A DNA stretch of 64,000 nt from Halomonas sp. 54_146 (GCF_001507855.1 NZ_LGEN01000008.1:1-64000); one strand, 5' to 3'; positions 25,983 through 37,299 are shown, counted from the first letter of the stretch. The notes: generated by a model not told the origin, from the letters alone. Numbers and translations: made by a program.

Positions 25983-26681
25983 TCACACGCCGCTTACCAG
26001 CCCTCGTTGGGCGAGCAGTTCGGTCAGTCGATCAACCACTTCCGGTATGCTCAGGCGCGTGCTATCAAGCGTAATGGCATCATCTGCCGGCTTGAGAGGT
26101 GCCACGCTGCGCTGCGTATCGCGTGCATCGCGTGCCTGAATCTCCTTCAAAAGACTCGAAAGACTAGCATCCACCCCAGCTTCCTGCAACTGCTGATAGC
26201 GTCTACGCGCCCGTTCGTCGGCACTTGCCGTCAAAAAAATCTTTAGCGGGGCATAGGGAAACACCACGGTTCCCATATCGCGGCCATCTGCCACCAGCCC
26301 CGGCGCTTGGCAAAAGTCACGCTGGCGTTGTAGCAGCGCTTGGCGCACCGCAGGCAGCGCCGCTACCTGCGAAGCAAGCTCACCGGCCTGCTCAGTACGA
26401 ATTACTTGGCCAACATCTTCGCCTTCCAGCAGCGTGCGCGACTGGCCATCTGCCACCGGAAACGCCACATCTAGCTGTTCAGCCAAGCGCGCCAACGCCG
26501 CCTCATCGTCCAACGCTACCTGGTGCTTCACCGCCGCTTGGGCAGTTAGCCGGTAAAGCGCGCCGCTATCCAGCAAGTGCCAACCTAGGCGCTCGGCTAG
26601 CAAACTACTGATAGTGCCTTTACCGGCACCGCCGGGGCCATCAATGGTGAGAACAGGAACCGCGGCAACGCAATCATTCAT
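25983..26681 (-). CDS. cmk: Cytidylate kinase
   Basis: The P-loop ([20 protein letters not shown]), the substrate-binding SGALYR and [13 protein letters not shown] motifs identify Cmk, which phosphorylates CMP and dCMP. I start at the ATG at 26681 ([15 protein letters not shown]; 232 residues), which overlaps the end of tyrA/aroA by eight bases; ten extra codons upstream are open. Overlap with the upstream gene and position before rpsA are as in Pseudomonas. Confidence 0.96.
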   Translation of the reverse strand: MNDCVAAVPVLTIDGPGGAGKGTISSLLAERLGWHLLDSGALYRLTAQAAVKHQVALDDEAALARLAEQLDVAFPVADGQSRTLLEGEDVGQVIRTEQAGELASQVAALPAVRQALLQRQRDFCQAPGLVADGRDMGTVVFPYAPLKIFLTASADERARRRYQQLQEAGVDASLSSLLKEIQARDARDTQRSVAPLKPADDAITLDSTRLSIPEVVDRLTELLAQRGLVSGV

Positions 26682-28962
26682 GCGGCCCCTCCACGCTAAC
26701 GCCCATGCCAATTCGCGTGGCTAACTCGACAAAATCGGGGAAAGAAGTCGCCACATTGGCGCAGTCTTCAATCACAATCTCTGCGCTTGCACGTAGCGAT
26801 GCAATGGCAAACGCCATAGCAATGCGGTGATCGCCCAGGCTGTCGATTCGCCCGCCGCCGTAGTTGGGTACGCTTTCATTACCATTGCCGACAATATCGA
26901 TACCGTCTTCCACCACGGTGTGCTCAACCCCCAAAATGGCTAGGCCATCGGCCATCGCCTGCAGTCGATCTGATTCTTTGACACGCAGCTCTTCAGCGCC
27001 TCTTAGGCGGGTCACGCCTTCGGCATTAGCGGCGGCAATAAACAAGGCAGGGAATTCATCAATCGCCAGTGGCACCTGCGCTTCGGGAATATCAACGCCT
27101 TTTAGCGGCGCGTAGCGAATACGAATATCGGCCACCGGCTCGCCACCGACTTCACGCTCATTCTCAAGCGTTAAGTCAGCCCCCATCAGCGTCAGTATAT
27201 TAATCACCCCCGTGCGGGTGGGATTAATCCCCACGTGTTCAAGGGTAATATCGGCTCCTGGGGTAATCGCGGCGGCGACTAAAAAAAACGTTGCAGAAGA
27301 GATATCGGAAGGCACATCAATGGGGCCAGCGGTAAGCATACCGCCACCCTGCAGCCAGCAGGTATCCCCTTCGCGCGTAACGTTATAGCCAAAACCATTG
27401 AGCATACGCTCGGTGTGATCACGCGTTGGCGCAGGTTCGCGCACCCGAGTTTCGCCTTCGGCGTACAGCCCCGCTAGCAGCAGGCAGGACTTAACCTGGG
27501 CACTGGCCATTGGCATATCGTAGTGAATGCCTTTAAGCGCAGCACCGCCTTTAATCTTCAGTGGCGGGCAGCCGCCTTCAGCGGTATCAATGGTGGCACC
27601 CATTAGGCGCAGCGGGTCTGCCACGCGCCCCATAGGCCGCTTGGTTAACGACTCATCGCCGGTTAGCTCACTGTCAAACGCCTGACCCGCCAGCAACCCG
27701 GAAAATAGCCGCATAGCGGTACCGGAGTTGCCTACATAAAGCGGGCCAGCGGGCGCTTTTAAGCCATGCATGCCGACACCGTGAATGGTCACGCGGCCCT
27801 GATGCGGCCCTTCAATCGCCACGCCCATTTCGCGGAACGCCTGCAGGGTGGCCAGGCTATCTTCGCCTTCCAGAAAGCCTTTCACTTCGGTAACGCCTTC
27901 GGCTAGCGCACCCAGCATGATAGAGCGGTGAGAAATAGACTTATCGCCCGGTACGCGCAAACGTCCTTTCGCTTGGCCGCCCGGCCGCACACGGTAGGTG
28001 ACCTTACCTTGTGATTGCATATTATATTCCGCCTGATAACTGGTTTTGTTCAATAAAGAGTCGAAATAGTGCCGAGCATGGCTTGCCCGATCAAAGGTGG
28101 CAATGAGCGCGTCACTATCACCGGCTTCTACCGCACGACGCAGGCGCTCAAGGCCCGCTTCAAAATCATCCAACGAGGCTAATACCGCCTGCTTGTTGGC
28201 AATAAAGATGTCGCGCCACATAACCGGGTCGCTACCGGCGATACGGGTAAAATCACGAAACCCACCCGCCGCATAGCGAAAAATATCCAGCCGCTCATCT
28301 TGGCGGGCCAGGGTATCCACCAACGAAAATGCCAGCAGATGTGGCAAATGGCTGGTGCGCGCCAGCACTTGGTCGTGCCGCTCTACGTCCATTTCCAGCA
28401 CGTCGGCACCGCAGGCTTCCCATAAACAACGCACGCGCTGCAAGGCGTCGCGGTCAACGTCTGGTTCAGGCGTCAGAATCACCTTGTGATCCACATACAA
28501 GCGCGGATTGGCTGCGGCTACACCGCTTTTTTCTGAACCGGCAATGGGGTGCCCCAGCACCATATTGCTAGGTACTTGCCCAAACACCCGCTGGGCGCAG
28601 GCGCGAATCGTGGCTTTCGTGCTGCCTACATCGGTGATCACAACGCCTGGTGACGCGAACATGAGCACGTCGGCCAGGTTAGCCATCACGCTTTCCATCG
28701 CCAGCACCGGCACCGCCAGTACCACCATAGAAGCCTCGCTCACCTGCTCACGAAGGCGAGTGCCGCCTGAGTCGATCAACCCCATCTCGATGCCGCGTCT
28801 GATCTCACCTTCATCTGGGTCACAGGCCACAATGCTTCCCTGAAACCCAGAAACGCGCAGCGCTGCCGCCAGCGAGCCACCAATTAACCCCAAACCTATA
28901 ATCAGCAGGCGTGACTCTTGGCAGGTTGGTTTCGTCATGCGTTGGGCTGCCATTAACGTCAC
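26674..28962 (-). CDS. tyrA-aroA: Prephenate dehydrogenase / EPSP synthase fusion
   Basis: Residues about 15-310 are a TyrA-type prephenate/arogenate dehydrogenase with an NAD-binding [18 protein letters not shown] and [13 protein letters not shown]. Residues about 320-762 are EPSP synthase (AroA) with [30 protein letters not shown] and [14 protein letters not shown]. The fusion joins tyrosine synthesis and the shikimate pathway in one chain; it is also known in Pseudomonas. The GTG start at 28962 overlaps the pheA stop codon (GTGA), but the ATG at 28938 ([11 protein letters not shown]) is also a good candidate. It is coupled to cmk downstream. Confidence 0.95.
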   Translation of the reverse strand: MTLMAAQRMTKPTCQESRLLIIGLGLIGGSLAAALRVSGFQGSIVACDPDEGEIRRGIEMGLIDSGGTRLREQVSEASMVVLAVPVLAMESVMANLADVLMFASPGVVITDVGSTKATIRACAQRVFGQVPSNMVLGHPIAGSEKSGVAAANPRLYVDHKVILTPEPDVDRDALQRVRCLWEACGADVLEMDVERHDQVLARTSHLPHLLAFSLVDTLARQDERLDIFRYAAGGFRDFTRIAGSDPVMWRDIFIANKQAVLASLDDFEAGLERLRRAVEAGDSDALIATFDRASHARHYFDSLLNKTSYQAEYNMQSQGKVTYRVRPGGQAKGRLRVPGDKSISHRSIMLGALAEGVTEVKGFLEGEDSLATLQAFREMGVAIEGPHQGRVTIHGVGMHGLKAPAGPLYVGNSGTAMRLFSGLLAGQAFDSELTGDESLTKRPMGRVADPLRLMGATIDTAEGGCPPLKIKGGAALKGIHYDMPMASAQVKSCLLLAGLYAEGETRVREPAPTRDHTERMLNGFGYNVTREGDTCWLQGGGMLTAGPIDVPSDISSATFFLVAAAITPGADITLEHVGINPTRTGVINILTLMGADLTLENEREVGGEPVADIRIRYAPLKGVDIPEAQVPLAIDEFPALFIAAANAEGVTRLRGAEELRVKESDRLQAMADGLAILGVEHTVVEDGIDIVGNGNESVPNYGGGRIDSLGDHRIAMAFAIASLRASAEIVIEDCANVATSFPDFVELATRIGMGVSVEGPHE

Positions 28963-30050
28963 AGCACGCCTATGGGGTAGGAACCAAGCACCCTTAGCTC
29001 TGCCGCCCGCAGCTTAACCTCTTCAAGAACGGCAGCGACACGCGGTTCATCACGGTGGCCTTTAAAATCAATGAAAAAGACATAGTTCCACACGCCGGTT
29101 CGCGAAGGCCGTGTTTCAAGGCGCGTTAAATCGATCTGGTGCCGATGAAACGGCTCCAGCAACGCATGTAAAGTACCCGGCTGGTTACGCATGGCGACCA
29201 CAATAGAGGTTTTATCCTCCCCCGCCATGGGTACATCCTGGTTGCCAATAATCAAAAACCTTGTGGAGTTGTCCGGGCGGTCTTCAATTTTTTCAGCGAT
29301 ACGCTCAAGGCCATACAGCTTAGCCGCCATATCGCCCGCAATGGCCGCGCTATGCCACTCGGTTTTGACTAACTTGGCGGCTTCTGCATTAGAAGAAACC
29401 GGCACGCGTTCCGCATGAGGATAGTGCGCATCGAGCCATTTACGGCACTGGCCGAATGATTGCGGGTGGGAATAGATACGCGAGACTTTATCGCGGCGGG
29501 TCGTTTCACTGACCAGCAAGTGGTGGTGAATACGCAGCACCACTTCGCCACAAATTTTAATCGAAGATTCCATAAAGGTATCAAGGGTATGGTTCACCAC
29601 GCCCTCGGTGGAGTTTTCCACCGGCACAACGCCGTAGTGCACGGCGCCTGCCTCTACTTCACGGAACACTTCATCAATGGCTGCCATGGGCAAACTCACG
29701 GCGCTTTCGCCAAAGTGCTTGAGTGCCGCCTGCTGAGTAAACGTGCCCTCAGGGCCTAAATAGGCGACCTTAATCGGCTGCTCAAGCGCCAAACACGCCG
29801 ACATGATTTCACGGAACAGGCGTGCCATCTCTTCTGAATCAAGCGGCCCCTTATTCAACGCCATAATGCGGCGCAGCACCTGCGCTTCTCGCTCAGGGCG
29901 ATAAAACACGGCATCTTTATCTTCAGCAAGCTTCACATGCGCCACTTGTTGGGCACAGCTGGCACGCTCGCTGATTAACTTCAGAATATCGCTATCGAGC
30001 TGATCGATTCGCTGGCGCAGCTCATCCAGATGGATCGACGTGTCGGACAT
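28959..30050 (-). CDS. pheA: Chorismate mutase / prephenate dehydratase (P-protein)
   Basis: Residues about 5-90 are an AroQ-type chorismate mutase (LRQRIDQLDSDILKLISERA). Residues about 93-270 are prephenate dehydratase with YLGPEGTFTQQAALKHFG and the NSTEGVVNHTLD motif, and the C-terminus is an ACT domain with the ligand-binding MRNQPGTLHALLEPF and LETRPSRTGVWNYVFF, for feedback control by phenylalanine. The start is five bases after serC. In Pseudomonas a hisC-type aminotransferase follows pheA; here tyrA/aroA follows directly. Confidence 0.96.
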   Translation of the reverse strand: MSDTSIHLDELRQRIDQLDSDILKLISERASCAQQVAHVKLAEDKDAVFYRPEREAQVLRRIMALNKGPLDSEEMARLFREIMSACLALEQPIKVAYLGPEGTFTQQAALKHFGESAVSLPMAAIDEVFREVEAGAVHYGVVPVENSTEGVVNHTLDTFMESSIKICGEVVLRIHHHLLVSETTRRDKVSRIYSHPQSFGQCRKWLDAHYPHAERVPVSSNAEAAKLVKTEWHSAAIAGDMAAKLYGLERIAEKIEDRPDNSTRFLIIGNQDVPMAGEDKTSIVVAMRNQPGTLHALLEPFHRHQIDLTRLETRPSRTGVWNYVFFIDFKGHRDEPRVAAVLEEVKLRAAELRVLGSYPIGVL

Positions 30051-30055
30051 GATGA

Positions 30056-31159
30056 TTAGCCCCTTGTTTGTTCAAAATCGGCCATAAACGCCACCAGCGC
30101 ATCTACCGCAGACTCTGGCACTGCGTTATACAGGCTGGCACGCATGCCGCCGACGCTTCGGTGGCCTTTTAAGTTGAGCAAGCCTGCCGCATCGGCCTGT
30201 TGTAAAAATGCTTTATCCAGCGCTGCATCGGCTAATACAAAGGGCACATTCATCCGCGAGCGATTAGGTATAGCAATCGGGTTGCTATAAAAATCACTGG
30301 CATCAATCGCGGCATAAAGCTTATCGGCCTTACGCTGGTTAATGGCATCCATTGCTGCCAGCCCACCGATATCGTCTTTCAGCCACTGAAACACCAGCCC
30401 GGCTAGATACCACGCATAGGTAGGCGGTGTATTCACCATCGAACCGGCGTCAGCCAACAGTTGATAATCAAATAGCGAAGGAATATTGGCCTGGGCTTGG
30501 CCTAACAAATCGTCACGAACGACCACCAGCGTTAATCCGGCAGGGCCAATATTTTTCTGCGCCCCGGCGTAGATCACGCCAAATTCGCTAACGTTGATCG
30601 GCCCAGAGAGGATATTTGACGACATATCACACACCAGCGGCACGTTAATGCCATCAGCGCGCTGTGCATGGGGCGTATAGTCAAACTCCAGGCCACCAAT
30701 CGTCTCGTTGGAGGTGTAATGCAAGTAGGCCGCGTCAGCGCTTAGCTGAACAGCCTGTTGCGCGGGCACCGAGGCATATCCGGCGGGTTCGCTGCTCGCA
30801 GCCACGTGGCAATTAAAGCCTAACCGCTTGGCTTCGCTAAGCGCTTTTTTGCCCCAAATGCCGGTCTGAATAAAATTGGCACTGCCACCCTGGCCCAGCA
30901 GGTTCATCGGCAGCATGGCAAACTGCAGGCTGGCCCCACCCTGTAGAAACAGCACTTTATAGTTTTCCGGCACGCCTAAAAGGCTGCGAAAATCAGCTTC
31001 AGCGCGTTCAGCAATCGCAATAAACTCATCGCTGCGGTGGCTCATTTCCATCACGGAAAGGCCACGCCCCTGGTAGTCCAGCAACTCATCCCGGGCGCGC
31101 TCAAGCACCGCTGCTGGCAGGGCCGCGGGCCCTGCGCAAAAATTATAGTGACGTGTCAT
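30056..31159 (-). CDS. serC: Phosphoserine aminotransferase
   Basis: From the ATG at 31159 ([20 protein letters not shown]) the protein has 367 residues. [17 protein letters not shown] binds the cofactor phosphate, and the PLP-binding Lys is in [13 protein letters not shown]. It makes 3-phosphoserine for serine synthesis and also serves pyridoxal phosphate synthesis. Its start lies inside the last codons of gyrA (17-base overlap), so the two genes are translated from one message. An upstream open extension of 18 codons lies inside gyrA and is unlikely. Confidence 0.96.
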   Translation of the reverse strand: MTRHYNFCAGPAALPAAVLERARDELLDYQGRGLSVMEMSHRSDEFIAIAERAEADFRSLLGVPENYKVLFLQGGASLQFAMLPMNLLGQGGSANFIQTGIWGKKALSEAKRLGFNCHVAASSEPAGYASVPAQQAVQLSADAAYLHYTSNETIGGLEFDYTPHAQRADGINVPLVCDMSSNILSGPINVSEFGVIYAGAQKNIGPAGLTLVVVRDDLLGQAQANIPSLFDYQLLADAGSMVNTPPTYAWYLAGLVFQWLKDDIGGLAAMDAINQRKADKLYAAIDASDFYSNPIAIPNRSRMNVPFVLADAALDKAFLQQADAAGLLNLKGHRSVGGMRASLYNAVPESAVDALVAFMADFEQTRG

Positions 31160-33878
31160 CAGTCCCCGTTTCCTGTACGTCATCGGATGCGTCACTTGCC
31201 TGCGCATCGTCAAGGCTCGTTAGATCATCGTTATTTAGATCGTCGGCCTCTTCCGGTTCATCAACACGAACCGTTTTGACCAGTTTTTCCTCTTTACCCA
31301 AGCGAATCAGCATGACGCCTTGAGTGTTACGCGACGTGGTCGAGACCTCTTCCACACGGGTGCGTACCAGCGTGCCGCGGTCGGTGATCAGCATCATTTC
31401 ATCGCTGTCATAAACCTGCATGGCCGCCACTAGCGAACCGTTACGCTCGCTGGTCTGCATGGCAATAACGCCCTGGCCGCCACGGCCACGCAGCGGGAAC
31501 TCTTCTAAACGCGTGCGCTTGCCGTAACCGTTTTCACTGGCGGTCATGATGTAGATCTGACCATCAGCCGTTTCGGCCACAACGCTCTCTTGGGTCGCTT
31601 CGGGAGCCTCTTGGGTCTCCAGCTCGGCATCCGCTTCGGCGTCGATCTGCTGGCTCTTGGGAATAATCAGGCTGATCACTTCCGCGTCGTCTGCTAAGCG
31701 CATACCGCGCACGCCGCGAGCGGTCCTGCCCATGGCCCTCACTTTGCCTTCTTCAAAGCGAATCGCTTTGCCATTGGAGGAAAGCAGCATGGCATGGTCA
31801 TTACCGGTGGTAATCGCCGCGCCGACTAAGCGGTCATTTTCTTCTAGGTCAATCGCGATAAGGCCCACGCTACGGGGGCGCGAGAACTGCTCAAGGCTGG
31901 TGCGCTTCACAGTACCGTTGGCGGTGGCGAAGAAGATGTAGTGCTCGGGGTCATAGTCACGCACCGGCAAAATGGCGTTAACCGACTCACCTTCTTCCAG
32001 CGGCAGCATATTCACCAGCGGCTTACCACGCGAGCCACGGCTGGCATTGGGCATTTCATACACTTTCAGCCAGTACACTTTGCCGCGGTTGGAGAACAGC
32101 AGCACGGTGTCATGCGTAGAGGCCACCAGCAGATGCTCAATCACATCTTCATCTTTCATCGCGGTGGCAGACTTACCACGGCCGCCACGACGCTGAGCTT
32201 GATAATCCGACAACGGCTGCGTCTTGGCATAACCTGAACGCGACACCGTCACCACCATATCTTCTTCAGTGATCAAATCTTCAATCGAAAGATCAAGGTG
32301 GCTGGCCTGGATTTCAGTGCGGCGGTCATCGCCAAACTGGTCACGCACAGCGTGCAACTCTTCCCGGATCACCTCCATCAACCGATCAGGAGACGCCAGA
32401 ATTTCAGTAAGCTCGGCAATTTTTTCAAGAATCGTCAGGTATTCATCAAGCAGCTTCTCGGTCTCAAGACCTGTCAAGCGGTGCAAACGTAGCTCAAGAA
32501 TGGCCTGCGCCTGGGCAGGCGATAACCGATAAGAAGTCGCTGCGGTGTTTAAACCAAAGCCTTCTTCTAAGCCTTCTGGCTTGCAAGACGTTGCCCCGGC
32601 GCGTTCCAGCATCGCGGTCACCTGGCCGGGCGGCCAGATTTTGGCGAGCAGTTTTTCACGCGCTTCGGCCGCGTTGGGCGAGGCTTTAATCAGCTCAATC
32701 ACTTCATCGATATTCGAGATAGCGACCGCTAAACCTTCCAACAGATGCCCACGTTCACGAGCTTTTTTCAGTTCAAAAAGCGTACGCCGGGTAACCACTT
32801 CGCGCCGGTGGCGAATAAAGGCTTCCAGCATCTCTTTAAGATTAAGCGTGCGTGGCTGGCCATTTTCCAGCGCCACCATGTTAATCCCGAACACGTTTTG
32901 TAGCTGTGTCTGAGCAAACAGGTTATTGACCACTACCTCGCCGGATTCACCGCGTTTAACTTCAATGACCACACGCAGGCCGTCTTTATCTGACTCATCG
33001 CGCAGTTCGGCAATGCCTTCAATCTTCTTCTCTTTCACCAGCTCGGCAATTTTCTCAATCAGCCGCGCTTTGTTCACCTGATACGGCAGCTCATTAATAA
33101 TAATGTGATCGCGGCCAGTTTTATCGTGGTGCTCAATGGTGTGGCAGGCGCGCACATAAATACGCCCACGGCCGGTGCGATACGCCGACAAAATACCGGC
33201 GCGGCCATTGATAATCGCGCCGGTGGGAAAATCAGGCCCGGGGATGTATTCCATCAAGTCATCCACCGTCAGCGTGTAGTCGTCGATGAGCGCTAAACAG
33301 CCATCAATCACTTCACGCATATTATGCGGCGGAATATTGGTCGCCATGCCTACTGCGATCCCCGAGGAGCCGTTGATCAGCAGGTTGGGGACTTTAGTCG
33401 GCATAACCGCGGGAATACGTTCGGTGCCGTCGTAGTTATCGACCCAGTCAACGGTGTCTTTTTCAAGGTCAGCGAGCAGCTCATGAGCAAGGCGCGACAT
33501 GCGCACCTCGGTATAACGCATGGCGGCGGCGCTATCCCCATCGATAGAACCGAAGTTACCCTGGCCATCGACCAACACATGACGCATCGAAAAGTGCTGA
33601 GCCATACGTACGATAGTGTCGTATACCGCGCTATCGCCGTGTGGATGGTATTTACCGATGACATCGCCGACGACACGCGCCGACTTCTTGTACGGTTTAT
33701 TCCAGTCATTACCCAGTTCATGCATGGCAAACAGCACACGCCGGTGAACCGGTTTAAGGCCATCCCGCACATCTGGAAGCGCGCGGCCGATAATGACGCT
33801 CATCGCATAGTCGAGATACGACTGTTTGAGCTCGTCTTCAATATTGACGGGCAAGATTTCTCTGGCGATGTCACCCAT
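31143..33878 (-). CDS. gyrA: DNA gyrase subunit A
   Basis: The 911-residue protein has the catalytic Tyr122 ([10 protein letters not shown]), the GyrA breakage-reunion domain and the C-terminal beta-pinwheel with the GyrA box-like QRRGGRG (residues near 565). In the quinolone region, Ser83 and Asp87 ([11 protein letters not shown]) are the sensitive-type residues, with numbering equal to E. coli. A long acidic tail ([20 protein letters not shown]) closes the chain. It is the first gene of the block and overlaps serC by 17 bases. Confidence 0.97.
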   Translation of the reverse strand: MGDIAREILPVNIEDELKQSYLDYAMSVIIGRALPDVRDGLKPVHRRVLFAMHELGNDWNKPYKKSARVVGDVIGKYHPHGDSAVYDTIVRMAQHFSMRHVLVDGQGNFGSIDGDSAAAMRYTEVRMSRLAHELLADLEKDTVDWVDNYDGTERIPAVMPTKVPNLLINGSSGIAVGMATNIPPHNMREVIDGCLALIDDYTLTVDDLMEYIPGPDFPTGAIINGRAGILSAYRTGRGRIYVRACHTIEHHDKTGRDHIIINELPYQVNKARLIEKIAELVKEKKIEGIAELRDESDKDGLRVVIEVKRGESGEVVVNNLFAQTQLQNVFGINMVALENGQPRTLNLKEMLEAFIRHRREVVTRRTLFELKKARERGHLLEGLAVAISNIDEVIELIKASPNAAEAREKLLAKIWPPGQVTAMLERAGATSCKPEGLEEGFGLNTAATSYRLSPAQAQAILELRLHRLTGLETEKLLDEYLTILEKIAELTEILASPDRLMEVIREELHAVRDQFGDDRRTEIQASHLDLSIEDLITEEDMVVTVSRSGYAKTQPLSDYQAQRRGGRGKSATAMKDEDVIEHLLVASTHDTVLLFSNRGKVYWLKVYEMPNASRGSRGKPLVNMLPLEEGESVNAILPVRDYDPEHYIFFATANGTVKRTSLEQFSRPRSVGLIAIDLEENDRLVGAAITTGNDHAMLLSSNGKAIRFEEGKVRAMGRTARGVRGMRLADDAEVISLIIPKSQQIDAEADAELETQEAPEATQESVVAETADGQIYIMTASENGYGKRTRLEEFPLRGRGGQGVIAMQTSERNGSLVAAMQVYDSDEMMLITDRGTLVRTRVEEVSTTSRNTQGVMLIRLGKEEKLVKTVRVDEPEEADDLNNDDLTSLDDAQASDASDDVQETGTDDTSL

Positions 33879-34029
33879 GAAAGTCAGATCCTTTGCACTG
33901 CATTGGCACTGCGAGAGTTGAAAGCGCTTAAAAACACCGCCCTAAAATACACTAGAGCGGCGCGCAAATACTTCACCATCATACCACTGCAAAAGCAGCA
34001 AGGGCAGCCAGGGAGCTCAGCAAAGCCGT

Positions 34030-34464
34030 TTAGGCGACAAATGCTTCTTTTGACAGCGTTAATCGCGTTAGCGCTTCTCGCACTTCGCCTGCTATGGCAG
34101 CCGCCTTATTGGCGTGCACATCCAGCAGCACAAAGGTTAAATCTGCCTGGGCAACAAGAGTGCCGTCTTTACGAACGATACGGTGGTGGCAGCGCCCGCT
34201 GCGTTCACCAACGTCTATGATCCCGGTCATAATCTCTAAGTCATCGCCGTGTCGTGCAGCGGCCAAGTAATCAATATTCAAATTGACCACCACAAACGCC
34301 CGGCCGGCTTGGTGAAGCTCGTTGATCATTTCAGGATGCTGATCAAAAAAATCCCAGCGCCCTTCTTCCATAAATTCCAAATAGCGGGCGTTATTGACAT
34401 GCCCATAGCCATCCAAGTGATAGCCTCGAACGCGCAGCTGAACCCGCGACAGTGATGTACTCAT
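34030..34464 (-). CDS. Acyl-CoA thioesterase of the hotdog fold (4HBT)
   Basis: From the ATG at 34464 (MSTSLSRVQLRVRGYHLDGY) the 144-residue protein has the hotdog-fold pattern GHVNNARYLEFMEEGRWDFF, in which the YbgC-type family keeps its catalytic Asp/Glu region, and VVVNLNIDYLAAARHGDDL. It should hydrolyse an acyl-CoA or aryl-CoA; the substrate is unknown. CAGGAG lies upstream at good spacing, inside a 20-base direct duplication that also copies the start codon. It is divergent from rdgC. Confidence 0.85.
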   Translation of the reverse strand: MSTSLSRVQLRVRGYHLDGYGHVNNARYLEFMEEGRWDFFDQHPEMINELHQAGRAFVVVNLNIDYLAAARHGDDLEIMTGIIDVGERSGRCHHRIVRKDGTLVAQADLTFVLLDVHANKAAAIAGEVREALTRLTLSKEAFVA

Positions 34465-34495
34465 ATCGACTCCTGTGTACTCATATCGACTACTG
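34456..34495 (-). repeat. 20-bp tandem duplication at a start site
   Basis: Two copies of a 20-base unit (34456-34475 and 34476-34495), differing by one base, include the thioesterase start codon. The upstream copy creates an extra ATG at 34484 that opens a seven-codon frame (MSTQESI) whose stop overlaps the real start codon (ATGA). Confidence 0.85.
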
Positions 34496-34626
34496 TATAG
34501 TGATTGGTAACGGCTCAATCAAACACAAGTTTGAAACACACGCAACAATATCGATTGACGGCAGCATGCTGGCAGGCGAGCGTTGCTTTCGCCATAATGT
34601 GCCACCTTTTGAACAGGATTGACCCC

Positions 34627-35556
34627 ATGTGGTTTAAGCACTTGCATTTGTACCGTCTGCACGACGCGCCTGAATTGACCAGCGACACGCTTGCTAGCGC
34701 CCTAGACGAACACGCCGCTAAACCACTGGGCAACGCCGATGCGCGACGCCTGGGCTGGACAGCCCCCGCGGGGCGCTTGGGCGCAGGGCAGCTCGTTCAT
34801 GAAATTCAAGGGCACCGGCTGCTCTCAGCGCTGCGACAAGAGCGCCTACTCCCCGCTTCCGTGGTCAAGGAAGAAGTCGATGAGCAGGTGGCGGATATTG
34901 AGGCCAGCGAAGGTCGCAAAGTGACCCGCAAAGAGAAAACCGCGCTCAAAGAGCAAGTCACCGAGAATTTATTGCCCCGCGCCTTTGTGCGCAGCCAGAA
35001 AGTTGATCTATGGTGGGACACTCGCGGCCAGATGATCGGTATCAATGCCAGCTCGCGCACCCGCGCCGAAGATATTTTGGATCTACTTCGCGAGACGCTA
35101 GGCAGCTTAAAAGTCACTCCGCTGAGTTCGCAAACCCTGCCTATTCGCGCCATGACCACCTGGCTTGGCGATGTGGCTAGCCGCCCTGCTGATTTGCAGC
35201 TTGGCGATACCGTCGAGCTCAAGGCCAAAGGCGATGACGGCGTGCTGCGCGCTCGCCAGGTTGATTTAGACAGCGATGAAATTCAGCAACTGCTGGAAAG
35301 CGGCCGCCAAGCCAGCAAGCTCGCTATTAGCCTAGAAGGCCGCTTAAGTTTTGTGTTGCACGATGATTTAGCGCTGAAATCATTGCGCTTTGGCGATGCC
35401 CTGATTGAAGAGGCGGACCACGCCGACGACGGCGATGACGCCCTGGCTCGTTTGGAAACAGACTTTATTTTAATGGCACAGGCGCTATCTGCCGATATTC
35501 CGCGCTTGATAGAGTGGCTAGGCGGCGAAACGCAGCGGGAACCTGCCGCGCAATAA
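34627..35556 (+). CDS. rdgC: Recombination-associated protein RdgC
   Basis: Starting at the ATG at 34627 (MWFKHLHLYRL) the 309-residue protein matches RdgC across its length, with AGQLVHEIQGHRLLSALRQE, LLPRAFVRSQK, and the C-terminal LETDFILMAQALSADIPRLI. RdgC forms a ring-shaped dimer on double-stranded DNA and restrains RecA. An upstream open extension of 41 codons has no ribosome-binding site, and AGGA precedes the chosen start. A small tandem repeat (GCGTTTC CAGCACGTT x 2) follows the stop codon. Confidence 0.95.
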   Translation: MWFKHLHLYRLHDAPELTSDTLASALDEHAAKPLGNADARRLGWTAPAGRLGAGQLVHEIQGHRLLSALRQERLLPASVVKEEVDEQVADIEASEGRKVTRKEKTALKEQVTENLLPRAFVRSQKVDLWWDTRGQMIGINASSRTRAEDILDLLRETLGSLKVTPLSSQTLPIRAMTTWLGDVASRPADLQLGDTVELKAKGDDGVLRARQVDLDSDEIQQLLESGRQASKLAISLEGRLSFVLHDDLALKSLRFGDALIEEADHADDGDDALARLETDFILMAQALSADIPRLIEWLGGETQREPAAQ

Positions 35557-35649
35557 ACGGCTCTATAGCGTTTCCAGCACGTTGCGTTTCAGCACGTTTT
35601 ACGTCGATGCTATTAATCGATATTTATTATTTATCATTTAACGGTTCGC

Positions 35650-36843
35650 ATGACTCCTCACAATAACGCTACCAACGCCGCTACTAACGCCACTACTGAG
35701 ACAGACCCTTGGGCCGACATTCGGCCCTTTATGGATCACGAAGTGGCCGATGTACTGGCTAGGCTTTCACGGGACAACGAGCTGCTGGATGCGCTCACAC
35801 GCTTTCGGCTTCCACGCTTAGCGCGTTGGGCGCCTTCATTGGCACGTGCTTTTGCCAGCCGCGCCATACGTCGTGAAGTTAAAGATGTGTCGACGGTTTA
35901 CGAATTTCAAATGCGTATTGCTCATTATATGGAGCGCATGATTCGTACCACTACGGATGCATTTGAAGTCACGGGGCTCGACAAACTCGAACCACAGGGC
36001 GCCTACCTATTTATTGGCAATCATCGCGACATTTCCTTGGACCCAGCGTTCGTTAACTATGCCCTGTACCAGGCAGGGCGCGATACGGTGCGCATTGCTA
36101 TTGGCGACAACCTGCTCAAAAAACCTTACGTCACCGATTTAATGCGGCTCAATAAGAGTTTTATTGTCCCGCGCAGTGCGCGGGGCAAGCGTGCGATGTT
36201 GGCAGCGTACCAGCAGCTTTCCGCCTATATTCGCCACACTATTACCGAAGACCAGCATTCCATTTGGATGGCCCAGCGCGAAGGGCGCGCCAAGAACGGT
36301 ATTGATCACACTGAGCCCGCCATCATCAAGATGTTAACCATGGCAAGGCGTGCCTCTGAGCGAGACATGGTGTTTGGCGAGGCCATTGAAGAGCTAAAAC
36401 TGGTGCCCGTATCAATTAGCTATGAATATGACCCCTGCGATGTGCAAAAAGCCCAAGAGCTGCACGATATCGACACGCTAGGCAGCTACGCGAAAAGCGA
36501 GTTTGAAGATATTCGCTCCATTGTGGCGGGCATTACCGGCTCTAAAGGGCGTGTGCGGCTGCACTTTGGCACCCCGGTAGGCGCTGATATGGCAACACCC
36601 GATGAAGTGGCCGCGGAAATTGATCGCCAGGTGATTGGCGGCTACCGCCTATTCCCCAGCCACTATTTAGCGCTTGAGGCATTGGGTGAAGCGCCGGAAC
36701 TGGTGGCGCGCAAAGCCATTACACGCCAAGACAGGGAGCGTTTTAATACCCGGTTAGCGGCGGTGCCTGCACCATTGCGCCCTTATTGGCTGGCCCAGTA
36801 CGCGAACCCCGTTAAACATAAAGCAGGCCGGCTGACGCTTTAA
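35650..36843 (+). CDS. 1-acylglycerol-3-phosphate acyltransferase-like (PlsC domain)
   Basis: The protein has 397 residues. The acyltransferase HX4D motif is present in FIGNHRDISLDPAFVNYALY near residue 125, followed by the FIVPRSARGKRAML and IWMAQREGRAKNG blocks of the PlsC fold. The extra N-terminal 100 and C-terminal 100 residues set it apart from the typical 240-residue PlsC. It probably acylates a lysophospholipid, although the exact substrate is unknown. No membrane segment is obvious. It stands alone, with a low-complexity Asn/Ala/Thr stretch after its start. Confidence 0.8.
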   Translation: MTPHNNATNAATNATTETDPWADIRPFMDHEVADVLARLSRDNELLDALTRFRLPRLARWAPSLARAFASRAIRREVKDVSTVYEFQMRIAHYMERMIRTTTDAFEVTGLDKLEPQGAYLFIGNHRDISLDPAFVNYALYQAGRDTVRIAIGDNLLKKPYVTDLMRLNKSFIVPRSARGKRAMLAAYQQLSAYIRHTITEDQHSIWMAQREGRAKNGIDHTEPAIIKMLTMARRASERDMVFGEAIEELKLVPVSISYEYDPCDVQKAQELHDIDTLGSYAKSEFEDIRSIVAGITGSKGRVRLHFGTPVGADMATPDEVAAEIDRQVIGGYRLFPSHYLALEALGEAPELVARKAITRQDRERFNTRLAAVPAPLRPYWLAQYANPVKHKAGRLTL

Positions 36844-36970
36844 ACTAGCGTTTTTAGCGGCCATTTTAATATCAGCCAACTCATGTCCGTTGGCGGAAAA
36901 AATGCTATGGTCAACGCATTAATTGGTTTCGCTTGGCGCTGTCGTCTATTGCGATCCTGAGGAGACTTAC

Positions 36971-37252
36971 ATGTCCGGTTCAGAAATTCAGAAAACACGT
37001 GTCATCAATGAGCTACGCAGCTTTATTCGCAAAATGCTGCAAGACCCAAAAATTCTTGAGCAGTCGCTGGCGGTTGCCCGCCAACAGTTGGCTGAAGGTA
37101 ATAGTCCAGCAGTTATGGCACGGATCGCTAACGAAATTTCCGATACCACCAGCGTGCATATTCCGGAAGACCCCGCCGAGCACTCTGAAGCAGATAAGCT
37201 CTTTTTAGAGCTGCTGCGCGAAGTGGTTCAAGAAGAGCAAGCCTTGTATTAA
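36971..37252 (+). CDS. Small conserved-looking protein of unknown function
   Basis: From the ATG at 36971 (MSGSEIQKTRVINELRSFIR), with GAGGAG upstream, the protein has 93 residues, is acidic and mostly alpha-helical (SLAVARQQLAEGNSPAVMAR). There is no signal peptide or membrane segment. I do not recognise a family. A strong terminator follows, so it is probably a single-gene transcript. Codon use is like the surrounding core genes. Confidence 0.7.
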   Translation: MSGSEIQKTRVINELRSFIRKMLQDPKILEQSLAVARQQLAEGNSPAVMARIANEISDTTSVHIPEDPAEHSEADKLFLELLREVVQEEQALY

Positions 37253-37299
37253 AGGTTATCTAGAACGTCGTATTAATCGTTGCTAAGAAGTGACGGTAT

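Noticed and set aside
31160..31213. Longer start for serC
   Set aside because: The extension is within gyrA coding sequence; the [12 protein letters not shown] start matches the known N-terminus of the family.
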